12,446 nucleotides of DNA from the NCBI GenBank assembly GCA_013695885.1, contig JACCZP010000206.1, positions 1-12,446 on the forward strand, written 5' to 3'. How positions within the stretch are numbered: position 1 is the first letter of the stretch; the number at the start of each line of letters is the position of its first letter. The translations under genes and the position numbers were made by a program. The notes under the pieces are model-generated. The model had not been told where the DNA came from. It was given only the letters and a program-made list of their open reading frames with translations, and did not search any database. Below, one piece after another: positions 11,982 through 12,446 of the stretch. The DNA comes from Thermoleophilaceae bacterium (GTDB taxonomy: Bacteria > Actinomycetota > Thermoleophilia > Solirubrobacterales > Thermoleophilaceae).

Positions 11982-12416
11982 GTGTTCAACGTCGGCCCGC
12001 TGGAGCTCATCATCGTGCTGATCATCGCGTTGATCGTGCTCGGCCCGAAGAAGCTTCCGGAGGTCGGACGCTCGGTCGGCAAGGGCATGCGGGAGTTCAA
12101 GGCGGCGATCGGCGGCGGTCGTTCGGACCGCGACGACGACCCGCTCGCCGGCATCGACTGGAACGAGCACGGCGAGTTCCCGGACTTCGACGAGGAGCTG
12201 GAGCTCGAGCGCGACGACGCCTCCGAGCCCGGCGACGACGCATCTGAGCGCGCCCCCCACGACAAGGACGAGACCCGGTCGGGCGACGCCGGCCGAAACG
12301 AGGGCGGGCCGGGGGACACGGGCGAGAGCGAAGCCCGACGGCGCGACCGCGAACGGGACGAGTTCGGCCGCGTCCAAGCCGAGGAGGAGGCCCGGGCGCG
12401 GCAAGGGTTCTCGTAG
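11982..12416 (+). CDS. tatA: Twin-arginine translocase subunit TatA (TatA/TatB family)
   Basis: The protein has 144 residues. The N-terminus has the typical short amphipathic layout: a membrane helix LELIIVLIIALIVLG (7-21), the hinge and conserved PKKLPEVGRSVGKGMREFK (22-40), which starts the amphipathic helix. It would form the pore-lining subunit that moves folded proteins out through the Tat pathway with TatC. The last 90 residues are a very acidic, low-complexity tail rich in Asp, Glu and Arg, longer than the usual 60-90 residue TatA; the length is nearer TatB, but the hinge favours TatA. GTG 11982 places the membrane helix at the usual distance from the start; the frame is open upstream, but that part overlaps the metallopeptidase. 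No tatC is visible. Confidence 0.9.
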   Translation: MFNVGPLELIIVLIIALIVLGPKKLPEVGRSVGKGMREFKAAIGGGRSDRDDDPLAGIDWNEHGEFPDFDEELELERDDASEPGDDASERAPHDKDETRSGDAGRNEGGPGDTGESEARRRDRERDEFGRVQAEEEARARQGFS

Positions 12417-12446
12417 GGCTCGCGGACTGCCCGCATCAGGTTCCCG

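Noticed and set aside
1..12446. CRISPR array, tRNA, rRNA or phage genes
   Set aside because: I saw no regularly spaced direct repeats, no tRNA-like cloverleaf with a T-loop signature, no rRNA signatures and no structural phage motifs on either strand.

Overview
The window is GC-rich throughout and densely packed. Genes use GTG starts freely, often overlap by 4 bases, and several appear to be leaderless. With its protein types (twin VapBC modules, paired FadE-type acyl-CoA dehydrogenases, zinc-ribbon/DUF2007 protein, TatA with a long acidic tail) this suggests an actinobacterium, perhaps of the Thermoleophilia. That placement is inference; there is no rRNA or other marker gene here.

Layout. 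(1) 1-1219 is a decayed mobile-element zone: the 3' end of an IS982-like transposase, a small predicted membrane protein, a deleted IS21-type istB fragment, and a deleted arsM fragment joined directly to it. (2) 1216-3756 is an arsenic resistance locus. arsR reads leftward into the arsM remnant. Divergently, a calcineurin-like phosphoesterase, an LMW-PTP-type arsenate reductase with a C-terminal helical extension, and an aquaporin form one rightward operon. The 50 bases between the two arms hold back-to-back promoters, each with 17-base spacing, covered by three TCAAT/ATTGA half-sites. ArsC would reduce arsenate and the aquaporin would release arsenite; the methylation branch (ArsM) is dead. 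The aquaporin has no ATG, GTG or TTG start before its first membrane helix, so it starts at CTG or is made as a frameshift fusion with ArsC. (3) 3749-4498 is a convergent nucleotidyltransferase-fold protein. (4) 4618-7049 is a two-gene unit, acetoacetyl-CoA synthetase then a PaaI-type thioesterase. (5) 7087-8419 holds two tandem vapBC toxin-antitoxin modules with different antitoxin folds. (6) 8537-10956 is a pair of acyl-CoA dehydrogenases. (7) 10999-11920 is a zinc-ribbon/DUF2007 membrane protein overlapping a JAMM metallopeptidase. (8) 11982-12416 is a divergent tatA.

Blocks 4 and 6 look like one leftward fatty-acid/ketone metabolism region (acyl-CoA oxidation, acetoacetate activation, acyl-CoA hydrolysis) split by the toxin-antitoxin pair. 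No stretch over 300 bases lacks a gene or gene remnant. The longest, 603-745, holds only a hairpin and a possible IS21 end. I saw no tRNA, rRNA, CRISPR array or replication origin. The most interesting part is the compact arsenic island: its overlapping divergent control region, the phosphoesterase of unknown role with a CGC motif, the ArsC with an added helical domain, and the startless aquaporin.
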